Positions 1-9,705 are shown, counted from the stretch's first letter. The stretch: DNA of 64,000 nt from Rhodococcus sp. 14-1411-2a (GCF_002259485.1 NZ_NPGA01000020.1:744001-808000); one strand, 5' to 3'. Notes: generated by a model not told the origin, from the letters alone. Translations and numbers: made by a program.

Positions 1-1
1 C

Positions 2-673
2 CGCGCACTCGTCGAGCGCTGCCGCGACCGAACGGTGCTCGAAGCGGGATCCGGAGAAGGCTACGGAGCCAACATGATTGCCGATGTCGCGTCGAACGTT
101 CTCGGTCTCGACTACGACGCGTCGGCCGCCGCACACGTGCATGCCCGCTACCCGAGGGTGACCATGCTGCGTGGCAACCTCGACCGCCTTCCGTTGGCCG
201 ATTCCTCGATCGACGTCGTCGTCAATTTCCAGGTGATCGAGCACCTCTGGGATCAAGGTGCGTTCCTCGCCGAGGTGCACCGGGTGCTCGCGCCCGGCGG
301 CATTCTGTTGATCAGCACACCGAACCGCATCACGTTCTCGCCCGGCCGCGACACCCCGCTCAATCCCTTCCACACCCGCGAACTCGACGCGGCCGAACTC
401 ACCGAACTACTCGTGGACGCTCGGCTCGAAGTCGACGAACTCACCGGGGTCAGGCACGGACGCACTCTGGCCGCCCTCGATGCCAAGCACGGCGGTTCGT
501 TCATCGACGCTCAGATCGAACGAGCCCTGGCCGGCGAACCCTGGCCTGCCGAACTCACCGAGGACGTCGCGGCTGTCTCGATCGAGGATTTCGACATCAC
601 CGCCGACCGCATCGACGACAGCCTCGACCTGGTCGCCGTTGCCCGCAAGAGCTCGAGCACGGTGATCGGGTGA
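2..673 (+). CDS. SAM-dependent class I methyltransferase, 5'-partial (Rv3030-like)
   Basis: The frame is already open at base 2, so the gene begins upstream of the window. The visible part starts just before motif I of a Rossmann methyltransferase (EAGSGEGYG), followed by an acidic residue after strand 2 (GLDYD) and the VVNFQVIEHLWD and LAPGGILLISTPN segments typical of Methyltransf_11 proteins. It overlaps the GH57 gene by four bases (GTGA). In mycobacteria the gene beside this GH57/GT4 pair is the proposed 6-O-methyltransferase of methylglucose lipopolysaccharide. The methyltransferase fold is read directly; the sugar substrate is inferred from context. Confidence 0.85.
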   Translation, partial: RALVERCRDRTVLEAGSGEGYGANMIADVASNVLGLDYDASAAAHVHARYPRVTMLRGNLDRLPLADSSIDVVVNFQVIEHLWDQGAFLAEVHRVLAPGGILLISTPNRITFSPGRDTPLNPFHTRELDAAELTELLVDARLEVDELTGVRHGRTLAALDAKHGGSFIDAQIERALAGEPWPAELTEDVAAVSIEDFDITADRIDDSLDLVAVARKSSSTVIG

Positions 674-2229
674 CATCCGGTGCAACCGTGCCGGGCATGT
701 TCTCTCTCGTTCTGCACTCCCACCTGCCGTGGTTGGCCAATCACGGCAGGTGGCCGGTAGGCGAGGAGTGGCTGTATCAGTCCTGGGCCGACTGCTACCT
801 GCCGCTCACCGCGGTGCTCGAGCAACTGGCCGAGGACGGTCACACCGACGTGCTGTCGCTGGGGATCACCCCGGTTCTGGCCGCTCAACTCGACGATCCA
901 CACTGCCTGTCCGGAATGCACCACTGGCTCGGGAACTGGCAGCTCAGGGCCCACGAGGCAACAGATCGCGACCTGTCCGTTCGTGAGCACCGAGGTTCTG
1001 CCGCGGCGCTCGATCGATTCGAGGCCCGGTGGCTACACGGCGGTTCGGCGGTGCTCCGGCCGCTGGTCGACACCGGCACCGTCGAACTGCTGGGTGGGCC
1101 GCTGGCGCATCCCTTCCAGCCGCTGCTCGATCCGCGGCTTCGGCAGTTCTCACTGAGCGAAGGTCTGCTCGACGCCCGCTCCCGGTGGGGCACCACGCCC
1201 CGAGGCATCTGGGCACCCGAATGCGGATTCACCCCCGGCATGGAGACCGAATACGCCGCCGCCGGGGTCTCGCACTTCATGGTCGACGGGCCCGCGATGC
1301 GTGGAGACACCTCCCTCGGCAGGCCGGTATGGGACTCCGACGTCGTCGCGTTCGGACGCGACCTGCCGGTCAGCTACCGCGTCTGGTCACCGAAGTCCGG
1401 CTATCCCGGCCACGGTTCCTATCGGGATTTCCACACCTACGATCACGCGACCGGTCTCAAACCGGCCCGGGTCACCGGCCGCTCGGTCGCGTCGAACGAC
1501 AAGGCTCCCTACGATCCCGAGCGGGCGGCAGCGACGGTGGACCGTCACGTGGCCGACTTCGTCGATGTGGTTCGTCGGCGCCTGATCTCGGAGTCCGAGC
1601 GGATCGGTCGCGACGCCCTCGTCGTCGCGGCATTCGACACCGAGCTGTTCGGGCACTGGTGGCACGAGGGTCCGCAGTGGCTCGGCAAGCTGATGCGCGC
1701 GCTTCCCGCCGCAGGCATCACCGTCGGCACGCTCGGCGACGCCCGCGAGCAGGGATACGTCGGAGCGCCACTGGAACTGCAGGATTCGTCGTGGGGTTCG
1801 GGCAAGGACTGGCGGGTGTGGGCGGGCGACGACGTCGCGGACCTGGTCGCGCTCAATGCCGAGGTCTCTCGGACCGCTCTCGACGCCGTCGATACCGCCC
1901 GAGCTGCACAGCGTCGCGCCGGTGGACCCGAACTCCGCAATCGCGTCAACGATCAGATACTGCGTGAGACACTGATGGCCGTGGCCAGCGACTGGGCATT
2001 CATGGTCAGCAAGGATTCCGCCGCAGGCTACGCGCGGGAACGGGCACACGTTCACGCACATGCGTTGCGCGAGATCGCTGCCGCGGCCGCGGGTGGGTCA
2101 CCTGTTCGAGCGGACGAATTGGCTCGGCAGTGGAACCGCGCGGACGGGCTGTTTCCTGCGTTGGACGCGCGCCGACTGCCCGGTACACACGTCGGCGGCG
2201 AGAGAGAAGATGCAGGGGGGCGTCGATGA
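670..2229 (+). CDS. GH57 family 1,4-alpha-glucan branching enzyme (Rv3031-like)
   Basis: A 519-residue cytosolic glycoside hydrolase. GH57 conserved region 1 is HSHLPW at residues 16-21. The nucleophile region GIWAPECGF places the catalytic Glu at about 184, and AFDTELFGHWW gives the acid/base Asp at about 323. Length and C-terminal helical domain suit actinobacterial GH57 branching enzymes, which put alpha-1,6 branches into alpha-1,4-glucan. The GTG start overlaps the preceding stop, and its own stop overlaps the glucosyltransferase ATG, so the three genes are probably translationally coupled. Their association supports synthesis of the glucan backbone of MGLP rather than bulk glycogen; that assignment is by analogy to the mycobacterial locus. 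Confidence 0.9.
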   Translation: MTSGATVPGMFSLVLHSHLPWLANHGRWPVGEEWLYQSWADCYLPLTAVLEQLAEDGHTDVLSLGITPVLAAQLDDPHCLSGMHHWLGNWQLRAHEATDRDLSVREHRGSAAALDRFEARWLHGGSAVLRPLVDTGTVELLGGPLAHPFQPLLDPRLRQFSLSEGLLDARSRWGTTPRGIWAPECGFTPGMETEYAAAGVSHFMVDGPAMRGDTSLGRPVWDSDVVAFGRDLPVSYRVWSPKSGYPGHGSYRDFHTYDHATGLKPARVTGRSVASNDKAPYDPERAAATVDRHVADFVDVVRRRLISESERIGRDALVVAAFDTELFGHWWHEGPQWLGKLMRALPAAGITVGTLGDAREQGYVGAPLELQDSSWGSGKDWRVWAGDDVADLVALNAEVSRTALDAVDTARAAQRRAGGPELRNRVNDQILRETLMAVASDWAFMVSKDSAAGYARERAHVHAHALREIAAAAAGGSPVRADELARQWNRADGLFPALDARRLPGTHVGGEREDAGGRR

Positions 2230-3473
2230 AGGTTCTGATGGTGTCGTGGGAGTACCCACCCGTGGTGGTGGGCGGTCTCGGTCGGCACGTTCATCACCTG
2301 GCAACCGAACTGGTCCGATGCGGCCACGAGGTCGTGGTGCTGTCGCGTCGACCCACCGGAACCGACGCCGCCACCCATCCGACGTCGCACCACATCGAGG
2401 ACGGGGTGCTCGTCGTCGCCGTAGCCGAGGACCCGGCTCACTTCGTCTTCGGGGAGGACATGCTCGCATGGACCCTCGCGATGGGGCACGCGATGGTGCG
2501 TGCCGGCGTCGCGCTGGGAAAGCCGGGTCTGGGCGACGGCTGGCAACCCGACGTCGTGCATGCGCACGACTGGCTCGTCGCGCACCCGTCGATCGCACTG
2601 GCCGAGTTCTACGACGTACCGCTCGTCTCGACCATCCACGCCACCGAGGCCGGCCGCCACAGCGGCTGGATCTCCGGCCCCGTCAACCGTCAGGTGCACT
2701 CCGTCGAGTGGTGGCTCGCCAACGATTCCGATGCAGTGATCACCTGCTCGGGGTCGATGAAGGACGAGGTCACCACCCTGTTCGGAGTATCCGAGTCGGC
2801 GGTGACGGTGATTCGCAACGGAATCGACCGATCCACCTGGCACTTTCGTCGACGAGAGCCCCGATCGGAGCCGGCCAAACTGCTCTACGTCGGCCGACTC
2901 GAGTACGAGAAGGGCATCCAGGATGCCATCGCCGCCCTGCCCCGCATCCGACGAAGCCACCCGGGCACCACCCTGCACATCGCCGGCGAGGGAACACAGT
3001 TCGCCTGGTTGGCAGGGCTGACGCGCACGCACAGGGTTGCGCGCGCAGTGTCGTTTCTGGGCAATCTCGACCACACCGAACTGCTCGGCTGGCTGCACGG
3101 AGCCGACGCCATCGTCCTACCCAGTCGATACGAACCGTTCGGCATCATCGCGCTCGAGGCGGCGGCTGCGGGCACCCCACTGGTCGCGTCCACCGCAGGC
3201 GGTCTGGGTGAAGCCATCGTCGACGGCGTGACCGGCCTGTCATTCGAGCCCGGCGACGTCGGTGGGCTCGCTGCCGCCGTGCGGCGCGTTATCGACAACG
3301 CGGACGCCGCGCAGGAACGAGCCGTGGCCGCCCGCGACAGGCTCACCGTGGATTTCGACTGGAAGCACGTCGCCGAGTCGACGGCCCAGGTCTACCTGGA
3401 AGCCAAACGCAAGGTTCGGCATCCCCTGGCCCGCCCACACATCGCCGAGCGCGCGATCCCCGGCCGTACCTGA
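2226..3473 (+). CDS. GT4 family alpha-1,4-glucosyltransferase (Rv3032-like)
   Basis: A 415-residue GT-B glycosyltransferase. The N-terminus MKVLMVSWEYPPVVVGGLGRH is typical of actinobacterial glycogen synthase-like GT4 enzymes that use an activated glucose donor. The C-terminal domain has the E-x7-E nucleotide-sugar motif in YEPFGIIALEA and the glycine-rich ASTAGGLGEA. The ATG lies in an ATGA overlap with the GH57 stop; in-frame sequence upstream is only the GH57 gene read in another frame. With the branching enzyme and methyltransferase it should elongate an intracellular glucan, most likely the MGLP chain. No transmembrane segment is evident. Confidence 0.88.
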   Translation: MKVLMVSWEYPPVVVGGLGRHVHHLATELVRCGHEVVVLSRRPTGTDAATHPTSHHIEDGVLVVAVAEDPAHFVFGEDMLAWTLAMGHAMVRAGVALGKPGLGDGWQPDVVHAHDWLVAHPSIALAEFYDVPLVSTIHATEAGRHSGWISGPVNRQVHSVEWWLANDSDAVITCSGSMKDEVTTLFGVSESAVTVIRNGIDRSTWHFRRREPRSEPAKLLYVGRLEYEKGIQDAIAALPRIRRSHPGTTLHIAGEGTQFAWLAGLTRTHRVARAVSFLGNLDHTELLGWLHGADAIVLPSRYEPFGIIALEAAAAGTPLVASTAGGLGEAIVDGVTGLSFEPGDVGGLAAAVRRVIDNADAAQERAVAARDRLTVDFDWKHVAESTAQVYLEAKRKVRHPLARPHIAERAIPGRT

Positions 3474-3484
3474 GAACACCGGAG

Positions 3485-4246
3485 TCAGATCTCCCGCGCC
3501 GCCTCGGCCTGTCCGAGCGCCTTCTTGCGGGCGATATCCTCCAGCGCAGCAATGTATTTCGCGCGGTCGGCGGCACCGGCCTCCCACGCGTCCTTGCGAT
3601 TGCGGACGACCTTGGCCGGGGCCCCGACCGCGATGCTGTAATCCGGGATCTCACCCTTGACGACGGCGTGGGCTCCGAGCACGCAGCCCCGCCCGATCCT
3701 GGTCTCGCGCAGGATCGTCACCTTGGCGGCGATCCACGTGTCCGGCCCGATCCGCACCGGGCCCTTGACGATTCCCTGATCCTTGATGGGCATGTTCACG
3801 TCGTCCATCCGATGATCGAAATCGCAGATGTAGCACCAGTCGGCCACCAGCGTCGATGCGCCGATCTCGATGTCGAGGTAGGTGTTGACGACGTTGTCCT
3901 TACCGAACACCACCTTGTCGCCGATCCGCAGCGAGCCCTCGTGGCAGCGAATGGCATTACCGTCGCCGATGTGGACCCAGCGCCCGATCTCGAGACGAGA
4001 GAGTTCCGGGGTCGAATGTATCTCCACGTTCTTGCCGAGAAACACCATGCCCCTCAGGATCACGTGCGGATTGGCGAGCTTGAACTTCGCGAGGCGGTAG
4101 TACCGCACGAGGTACCACGGCGTGTACGCCTTGTTGGCGAGCACCCAGTCGAGGGACGCGCGCGTGAGGAACCGCGCCTGCTCGGTGTCGCGTCGTCTCG
4201 ACCCGCGCCAGCGTGTCCGCAGCGGCGCGTTCCACATACTCGTCAT
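3485..4246 (-). CDS. Left-handed beta-helix acyl/acetyltransferase (Rv3034c-like)
   Basis: A 253-residue protein, convergent with the GT4 gene (11 bases apart). After about 60 basic residues come hexapeptide-like turns (IEIGAS, VRIGPD, TRIGRG) of a left-handed beta-helix. FDHRMDD supplies the His typical of the active site in O-acetyltransferases of the LbH family, and the end GAHAVVKGEIPDYSIAVGAP is the classic terminal coil. Such enzymes move an acetyl or short acyl group from acyl-CoA to a sugar hydroxyl; MGLPs carry short-chain acyl groups, so it is a candidate MGLP acylase. An in-frame ATG at 4237 is an alternative start. Confidence 0.8.
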   Translation of the reverse strand: MTSMWNAPLRTRWRGSRRRDTEQARFLTRASLDWVLANKAYTPWYLVRYYRLAKFKLANPHVILRGMVFLGKNVEIHSTPELSRLEIGRWVHIGDGNAIRCHEGSLRIGDKVVFGKDNVVNTYLDIEIGASTLVADWCYICDFDHRMDDVNMPIKDQGIVKGPVRIGPDTWIAAKVTILRETRIGRGCVLGAHAVVKGEIPDYSIAVGAPAKVVRNRKDAWEAGAADRAKYIAALEDIARKKALGQAEAAREI

Positions 4247-4396
4247 GGACGTTCACCCTAGTTTCTCGTTCGCCCGCTCTCTGCCGGCACCCTTGCGCGG
4301 GCTAGGGTTGCCTGTCGACTGTTGCTCGTCGACGAGACGAACACGGACGCACCGGCACCACGTCGGGCACGGAAATCAAGACACGGGGAGCGATCG

Positions 4397-5719
4397 ATGC
4401 GCGGCGTCACGGCCAAGGGCAGGACCGGCAGAAGGGTCACTGCGGTCGCTGCGGCGATAGTCGTGGTGACCGTGAGCGGTTGCAGCGCCGACACCTCGGC
4501 CATCGAACCGCTCTCCCCTGATTCGTGGCCCGCAGCGCATGCGAACTCGCACAACAGCGGCTCGACGGACGTGTCGGTGTCGACACCGCTGTCCCTGGAC
4601 TGGACGCGCCCCACGGGCGGCACGGTGACCTCTCCGGTGTCCATAGGATCGACGGGCCAGATGTTCGTCACTGCCGCCACCGAATCCGGCTGCAACCTCT
4701 TCTCGTTCGAGATCGACTCCGCCCGCAAGCGCTGGTGCAATCGAGTCGGGCCGTCCGTCGTCACTGCCACGCCGACCGTCGATTCGGCCATCAACGTCTA
4801 CATCGGCGACGACGGCGGCATGAACTCGTACAACGACCACGGACAACTGCGTTGGCGCACACCGGTGTACGGAGTGCCCAAGTCCGCCCAGTTCCTCGGG
4901 GACGGCAGCCTGCTCTCGATCACCCAGATGGGCCAGGTCAGCGTTCTCGATTCGCAGAACGGGCAACTTCGAGTGCCCATTCTGGATCTGGTTCCGACGC
5001 CGGATTTCCTGACCGAGCCGAACTCCGATTTTCAGCCGATGGACACCGGACTCGCCCAGTGCAGCTCGGGTGGATCCGAATGCCCCGTACCCGCAGCACC
5101 CGCGGTGGACAGTGCGACCGGAACGATGTACCTGACACTGTGGCGTCCGGGTTCGATTGCACCACAACTCGTTTCCGTGCAGTACGACCGGGACGGCTCT
5201 CCCGGACTCGTCGAACGCTGGTCCTCGGACCTGCTGCCCGCCGGAGTCGCGTCGAGTCCGGTGCTGTCCGAGGACGGGTCGACGGTCTACCTGGCCGACG
5301 TCGACGGCAGGTTGACCGCGTTCGACACCGCCGACGGGCGACAGAAGTGGACCGAGGGCACCGGGCTCGGCATCGGTGCCAGTCCCTCGATCGCTTTCGA
5401 CGGCACGATCGTGCCGTCGGGCGGAGACGGCACCCTCATGGGCGTGCGCGACAACGGAGATTCGGCCGAGCGAGTGTGGGTCCGCGACGACATCGAACAG
5501 GCAGGCAGCGCAGCCCAATCCGCAGACGGACGGGGCCATACCGTCGTACGCGAGGACGACGGGCTGGCCCTGCTCACGTTCGATGCGGCCACCGGAGAAA
5601 CGGTGGACGTGCAACCGGTTCCCGACGTCGTCGGCACCACCGTCGGCACGTCCATCGGCCCGGACGGCCAGGTCGTCACCGCGAGCTACCTCGGCGAGAT
5701 CTTCACCTACACGGGCTGA
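4397..5719 (+). CDS. PQQ-like beta-propeller lipoprotein (Rv3035-like)
   Basis: A 440-residue exported lipoprotein. The ATG at 4397 follows GGGAG with a 7-base gap. The signal peptide has Arg residues, a hydrophobic stretch and the lipobox VSGC, so Cys29 would be lipidated. The mature part has repeated blades such as VYIGDDGGMNSYN, VYLADVDGRLTAFD and TADGRQKW, as in PQQ_2/BamB-type propellers, implying a binding scaffold at the outer face of the membrane. It is divergent from the acyltransferase and its last 13 bases overlap the convergent THUMP-like gene. The ligand is unknown; its position in the MGLP-like block suggests a polysaccharide or envelope role (inference). Confidence 0.82.
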   Translation: MRGVTAKGRTGRRVTAVAAAIVVVTVSGCSADTSAIEPLSPDSWPAAHANSHNSGSTDVSVSTPLSLDWTRPTGGTVTSPVSIGSTGQMFVTAATESGCNLFSFEIDSARKRWCNRVGPSVVTATPTVDSAINVYIGDDGGMNSYNDHGQLRWRTPVYGVPKSAQFLGDGSLLSITQMGQVSVLDSQNGQLRVPILDLVPTPDFLTEPNSDFQPMDTGLAQCSSGGSECPVPAAPAVDSATGTMYLTLWRPGSIAPQLVSVQYDRDGSPGLVERWSSDLLPAGVASSPVLSEDGSTVYLADVDGRLTAFDTADGRQKWTEGTGLGIGASPSIAFDGTIVPSGGDGTLMGVRDNGDSAERVWVRDDIEQAGSAAQSADGRGHTVVREDDGLALLTFDAATGETVDVQPVPDVVGTTVGTSIGPDGQVVTASYLGEIFTYTG

Positions 5720-6879
5720 GCGACAGCGCCCGGAGCGCAGACGAACGCCACCGCGGACCGTTCGACTCGGGCGATCACCACCGACAACGCCACGGAGCCG
5801 CGCAGTTTGAGCCTGGGCCGCAGTATCGCCGGATCCACGTCGACCCCGCGGACGAGAATCTCCACCGAGCCGCAATCCATCCGATTCAGTTGTTGCCGAA
5901 GCACTTTCTCCGAGAACTTGGACTGCTCGAGAATTCGGAAGCCGCGAACCCCGGCCGGAACGGTGTCGCCGGTCAGATACGCGATTCTCGGATCGAGTTG
6001 CCACAGACCGAATCTGGCTCCGTAGTGCCGAACCAAGCCGGCTCTGACCACCGCCCCGTCGGGATCGACCAGATAGCGGCCGGGGGGCCGAACCGGAATG
6101 TCGTCCGACTCGGCATCGGTGAATTCCAGAACACTGCCGTCGGATCGAAGAACCGCTGCCCGGCGCCGAACACCGCGCTCGCTCAACCCCTTCGACCACA
6201 GGCACGCTTCTCTCACTCCCCCGTCGAGCGAGACCACCTCGATCTCGCCGGCCCAGTCGAGCGCGTCGAAATCCAGGCCGGGCGCACACTTGACGACCAG
6301 GTCTCGGCCTCGATAGGCGTCGAACAGATCCGGGAGCGGCGGCTGCAGAGCCGCCGGGTCGTGGCGTCGCCGCCCACCTGCTCGGCGGCCCGGATCGGCA
6401 ACGACGACGGTCTCACGCGTCGTCGGGGTCAGTGCGTCGGCGCACAGCAGAGTGGCCTCAGAAACGTTGTGTGCGGCCATCCGAAGCCGAATCGGGTCGA
6501 GGTCGCTGCCCACCGCCAACTCCGCCGTAGCGACGAGGACGGACAATTCACTGCCGATCGAACACGTGACATCGTGCACCCGTCGGCCCGCGAGTCGAGC
6601 GGCCCGCCTCCGCGCGACGAGCGTCGGCGTGGCCTGCTGGACCGCCTCGTCGGTCACCAGCCACCGATCGGAGTCGACCAACTTCACTCGGGCCTTGCGC
6701 CGGACCGTGACGGTTTCGATCAGTGCACTCGCGTGGTCCGGGAAGCGAGCGCGCACCGAGGCCGTGTCGCGCACCGACGTTCGAGCGCTGAGCTCGAGAT
6801 CGTCGACCGCAGCAAGAGCTCTGGCACCGGCCTCGCCCGAAAGGAAGTCGAGGTCGGTGCCGGTGAATTCGTAGCCCAC
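5707..6879 (-). CDS. THUMP-like class I methyltransferase (Rv3037c-like)
   Basis: A 390-residue protein beginning at GTG 6879. The middle part has a degenerate SAM-binding core (HDVTCSIGSE, then GSDLDPIRLRMAAHN) and a motif IV-like VVVADPGRR, resembling RNA or nucleoside methyltransferases. The C-terminal third matches the THUMP-like fold I associate with this family (GSVEILVRGVDVDP, LRPRLKLRG). Mycobacterial homologues in the same position are annotated as putative methyltransferases of unknown substrate. Methylation of MGLP sugar or of RNA are both possible; the THUMP-like end argues for RNA. Confidence 0.75.
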   Translation of the reverse strand: MGYEFTGTDLDFLSGEAGARALAAVDDLELSARTSVRDTASVRARFPDHASALIETVTVRRKARVKLVDSDRWLVTDEAVQQATPTLVARRRAARLAGRRVHDVTCSIGSELSVLVATAELAVGSDLDPIRLRMAAHNVSEATLLCADALTPTTRETVVVADPGRRAGGRRRHDPAALQPPLPDLFDAYRGRDLVVKCAPGLDFDALDWAGEIEVVSLDGGVREACLWSKGLSERGVRRRAAVLRSDGSVLEFTDAESDDIPVRPPGRYLVDPDGAVVRAGLVRHYGARFGLWQLDPRIAYLTGDTVPAGVRGFRILEQSKFSEKVLRQQLNRMDCGSVEILVRGVDVDPAILRPRLKLRGSVALSVVIARVERSAVAFVCAPGAVAQPV

Positions 6880-6919
6880 TAGCGGACTCGAGCGCAGAGC
6901 CTGCGGCGGTCCGAGCCGA

Positions 6920-7978
6920 TCAAGCGCGAGGGGCGGGCTTGATGCCGGTGATCATCACGTTGTAGAACAGTCCGCGCGGTACCACGTGCTGCAGCACGTT
7001 CTCGTCCACCCAGCTCAGTGTCTTCCAACCGCCGAAGGCGAATTTCGCCCAGTTCCATCCCAGCTTGCCCTCGGGTACTGCGGCCTCGAAGGTCCGTACC
7101 GGCCAACCGAGCAGAGCGGCGGCGAACTCCTCGGTGTTCGCCTGCACGGACTCGGCACCGGCCGACAGCGCGATGTGCTCGAGATCGGTGGGATCGAACG
7201 TGTGCAGGTCGACGACGGCCTCCAGTGCCGCCGCTCGCGAGGATTCGTCGAGCTCTTCCTGCGGCTTGCGCCAGCTCGCCAGGAACGGAAGTTTGGTCGC
7301 GCGGGTGGTCGCCTCCCACGTGATGCGTCCGAGCCACCGCGCGTAGAAGTTGCCGACCGTGGTGGGTTCGCCCGCGAAAACGAAGCGACCGCCCGGCTTG
7401 AGTACCCGCAGCACCTCTCGCAGGGACTGTTCGACGTCCGGGATGTGATGGAGGACGGCGTGCCCGACGACGAGATCGAACGTGTTGTCGTCGTACGGAA
7501 TCGTCTCCGCATCGGCGACCCGGCCGTCGACGTCCAGGCCGAGGTGCTCGGCGTTGCGAAGAGCGACCTTGACCATGCCGGGCGAGAGGTCGGTGACCGA
7601 GCCCTTGTCTGCGATGCCGGCCTGCATCAGGTTGAGCAGGAAGAACCCGGTACCGCAGCCCAGCTCGAGGGCGCGGCCGTACGGCAGTGCGGAGTGCGCC
7701 GACGCGTCACCGGACACCGCCTGATCGAATCTGCCGCGCGCGTAGTCGATGCATCGCTCGTCGTAGGAGATCGACCACTTGTCGTCGTAGGTTTCGGCTT
7801 CCCAGTCGTGATAGAGCACCTGAGCCAGTTTGGTGTCCGACCGTGCGGCCTCGACCTGCTCGGCAGTGGCGTGCGGGTTCGGGGCTGGATCGACCTGGCG
7901 GTCATCGGTCTCGGACGACGCCGAAGGCACCGCGTTCGAGATCGATCGATTGACACCGTCGTGGGGGCTTGCAGTCAT
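6920..7978 (-). CDS. Class I SAM-dependent methyltransferase (Rv3038c-like)
   Basis: A 352-residue protein with a Methyltransf_11 core: LELGCGTGFF is motif I, VTDLSPGMV holds the acidic residue, and FDLVVGHAVLHHIPD plus LKPGGRFVFAGEP complete the fold. The first 50 residues are polar and probably disordered. A C-terminal region of about 120 residues rich in Trp and Phe follows the catalytic domain and may bind a hydrophobic or large substrate. It sits upstream of the THUMP-like gene with a 40-base gap and downstream of the hydratase gene, so cotranscription is likely. The substrate is unknown. It is the third methyltransferase of this block. Confidence 0.8.
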   Translation of the reverse strand: MTASPHDGVNRSISNAVPSASSETDDRQVDPAPNPHATAEQVEAARSDTKLAQVLYHDWEAETYDDKWSISYDERCIDYARGRFDQAVSGDASAHSALPYGRALELGCGTGFFLLNLMQAGIADKGSVTDLSPGMVKVALRNAEHLGLDVDGRVADAETIPYDDNTFDLVVGHAVLHHIPDVEQSLREVLRVLKPGGRFVFAGEPTTVGNFYARWLGRITWEATTRATKLPFLASWRKPQEELDESSRAAALEAVVDLHTFDPTDLEHIALSAGAESVQANTEEFAAALLGWPVRTFEAAVPEGKLGWNWAKFAFGGWKTLSWVDENVLQHVVPRGLFYNVMITGIKPAPRA

Positions 7979-8035
7979 CAGGCGAGCCTACTATCCGGTA
8001 GCTGTGGAACAACTCGGCTCTGCGGGACCGTTGCT

Positions 8036-8815
8036 TCACCGTCCGGTGAAGGTTGCTTTACCAGGGCCGTCGGCCACGAAGGACGTCATGCCGATCGTGC
8101 GATCCTCGGTGGCGAACAGCGCCGCGAACTGCTGAGCCTCGATCCGAAGACCGGTGGTGAGATCGACGTCGAGCCCCTGATCGATCGACGCCTTCGCCGC
8201 TGCGAGCGCTCGCGATGCACCCGTGGTGAACTGCATGGCCCAGGCGCGCGCTGCGTTGTACACCTCGTCCGGTGCCACCACCTCGTCCACCAATCCGATA
8301 CGCAACGCTTCCTCGGCACCGACGAAGCGGCCGGTGAAGACCATGTCCTTCGCACGGCTCGGGCCGATCAGCCGAGCCAGCCGCTGCGTTCCGCCGCCGC
8401 CGGGGATGACACCGAGCAGCACCTCGGGGACACCGAACTTGGCGTTGTCGCCGGCGATCCGACGGTCCGCACCCAGTGCAACCTCCAGCCCACCACCGAG
8501 TGCGTACCCGGTCACGGCCGCGACCACGGGCTTGGGAACGGTACTGAGCGAGCCGAGGGCCGACTGCAGATCTCCGGCGATCGCGGCCATCTCCGACGCG
8601 GACAGCGCCACCATCTCCTTGATGTCGGCACCGGCGGCGAAGACCTTCTCGCCGCCGTAGACGACGACGGCCTTGACGTCGGCATTCACCGTGGCCTCGC
8701 GAGCCGCCGCTCGGATCTCGTCCTGCATCTGCCGATCGAGCGCATTCATCGGCGGACGGTCGAGGCGGATGGTGCCGATGCCGTCGGACACTTCGAGATT
8801 CACGAACTCAGCCAT
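8036..8815 (-). CDS. Enoyl-CoA hydratase/isomerase family protein (EchA17-like)
   Basis: A 259-residue crotonase-fold enzyme. The N-terminus VSDGIGTIRLDRPP, the oxyanion-hole region FAAGADIKEM and the second segment GYALGGGLEVALGADRRIA are diagnostic. PEVLLGVIPGGGGTQRL carries the Glu-containing helix of true hydratases. It should hydrate trans-2-enoyl-CoA in beta-oxidation or a related acyl-CoA pathway. The ATG at 8815 is followed 26 bases upstream by the end of the Nudix gene on the same strand, so they may share a transcript. The exact chain-length substrate cannot be read from sequence. Confidence 0.88.
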   Translation of the reverse strand: MAEFVNLEVSDGIGTIRLDRPPMNALDRQMQDEIRAAAREATVNADVKAVVVYGGEKVFAAGADIKEMVALSASEMAAIAGDLQSALGSLSTVPKPVVAAVTGYALGGGLEVALGADRRIAGDNAKFGVPEVLLGVIPGGGGTQRLARLIGPSRAKDMVFTGRFVGAEEALRIGLVDEVVAPDEVYNAARAWAMQFTTGASRALAAAKASIDQGLDVDLTTGLRIEAQQFAALFATEDRTIGMTSFVADGPGKATFTGR

Positions 8816-8841
8816 GGGCCGAAAGGCTACCGGGCCGAGGA

Positions 8842-9657
8842 CTAGCGATCCGACCAGGGATGGCGCGCTCCGGCGTAGTACGCGTCGTCGCCGTCGAAGA
8901 GCACCCGGACCGTCCCCTCGTCGCGGGTGAGGATCGGTAGAACCGGGGCGATCTCGCGGTCGTGGTCGACGACCTGTGCGACGGTGTCGAACCGAGACAG
9001 TGCGTCGAGTTGGCTCCAGGTGGGCGGAAGGAGGATGGTGTTCCCCGACCGCCAGTCCGCCAGTGCGTCACCGGTGGAGCGCCAGCTCACCGACGCCGCC
9101 TCGCTGGTCTCGCCGTCCGCATTCTGCCCCTCGGGCAGCACTGCTACGAAAAACCGGGTGTCGTACCGTCGCGCTTCGCCCACCGGGGTGATCCAGTGCG
9201 ACCACGGCCGGAGCAGATCCGATCGCAGAACGAGATCGTGGGCGGTGAGGAATTCGGCGAACGACACCTCACGGCGCTCGAGCCGACCCCGCTCTGCCGC
9301 GAACGGGGCGGTATCGGCAACGATCGAATCCGGTGTCGAGCCGGCCAACAGCACGCCGCACTCCTCGAACGTCTCGCGCGCCGCGGCACACACCAGGGCC
9401 TGCGCCTTGCCCTCGTCGGTTCCGAAGCGCTCGGCCCACCACGACGGCGGCGGTCCTGCCCAGCGGACGTCCGCTGCCGCGTCCGAGGGGTCGACGCCGC
9501 CACCGGGAAACACCGTCATGCCACCCGCGAAGGCCATGCCACCGACACGTTCGAGCAGGAACACCTCGATGTCGGGTCGTGACAGGCCGTCACGAATCAA
9601 GATGACCGTCGAGGCGTCCCGGGCCTGTACGTGATCGGCAGCACTGTTCGAGCTCAT
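8842..9657 (-). CDS. Nudix hydrolase, NUDT19/RNH2-like (Rv3040c-like)
   Basis: A 271-residue Nudix protein. The Nudix box is split in the way of CoA-type or large Nudix enzymes: FPGGGVDPSDAA, then an insertion of about 40 residues, then CAAARETFEECGVLL, which holds the RE..EE catalytic helix for divalent metal. The first strand is STVILIRDG. Such proteins hydrolyse nucleoside-diphosphate derivatives, sometimes acyl-CoA. Located between the hydratase and the ABC ATPase as in mycobacteria. A CoA substrate would fit the hydratase neighbour but is not proven. Confidence 0.85.
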   Translation of the reverse strand: MSSNSAADHVQARDASTVILIRDGLSRPDIEVFLLERVGGMAFAGGMTVFPGGGVDPSDAAADVRWAGPPPSWWAERFGTDEGKAQALVCAAARETFEECGVLLAGSTPDSIVADTAPFAAERGRLERREVSFAEFLTAHDLVLRSDLLRPWSHWITPVGEARRYDTRFFVAVLPEGQNADGETSEAASVSWRSTGDALADWRSGNTILLPPTWSQLDALSRFDTVAQVVDHDREIAPVLPILTRDEGTVRVLFDGDDAYYAGARHPWSDR

Positions 9658-9705
9658 GAAAGGGAACGTACCGCTGCACTGCGCAGCGGAGTCGATCGGT
9701 CCGCT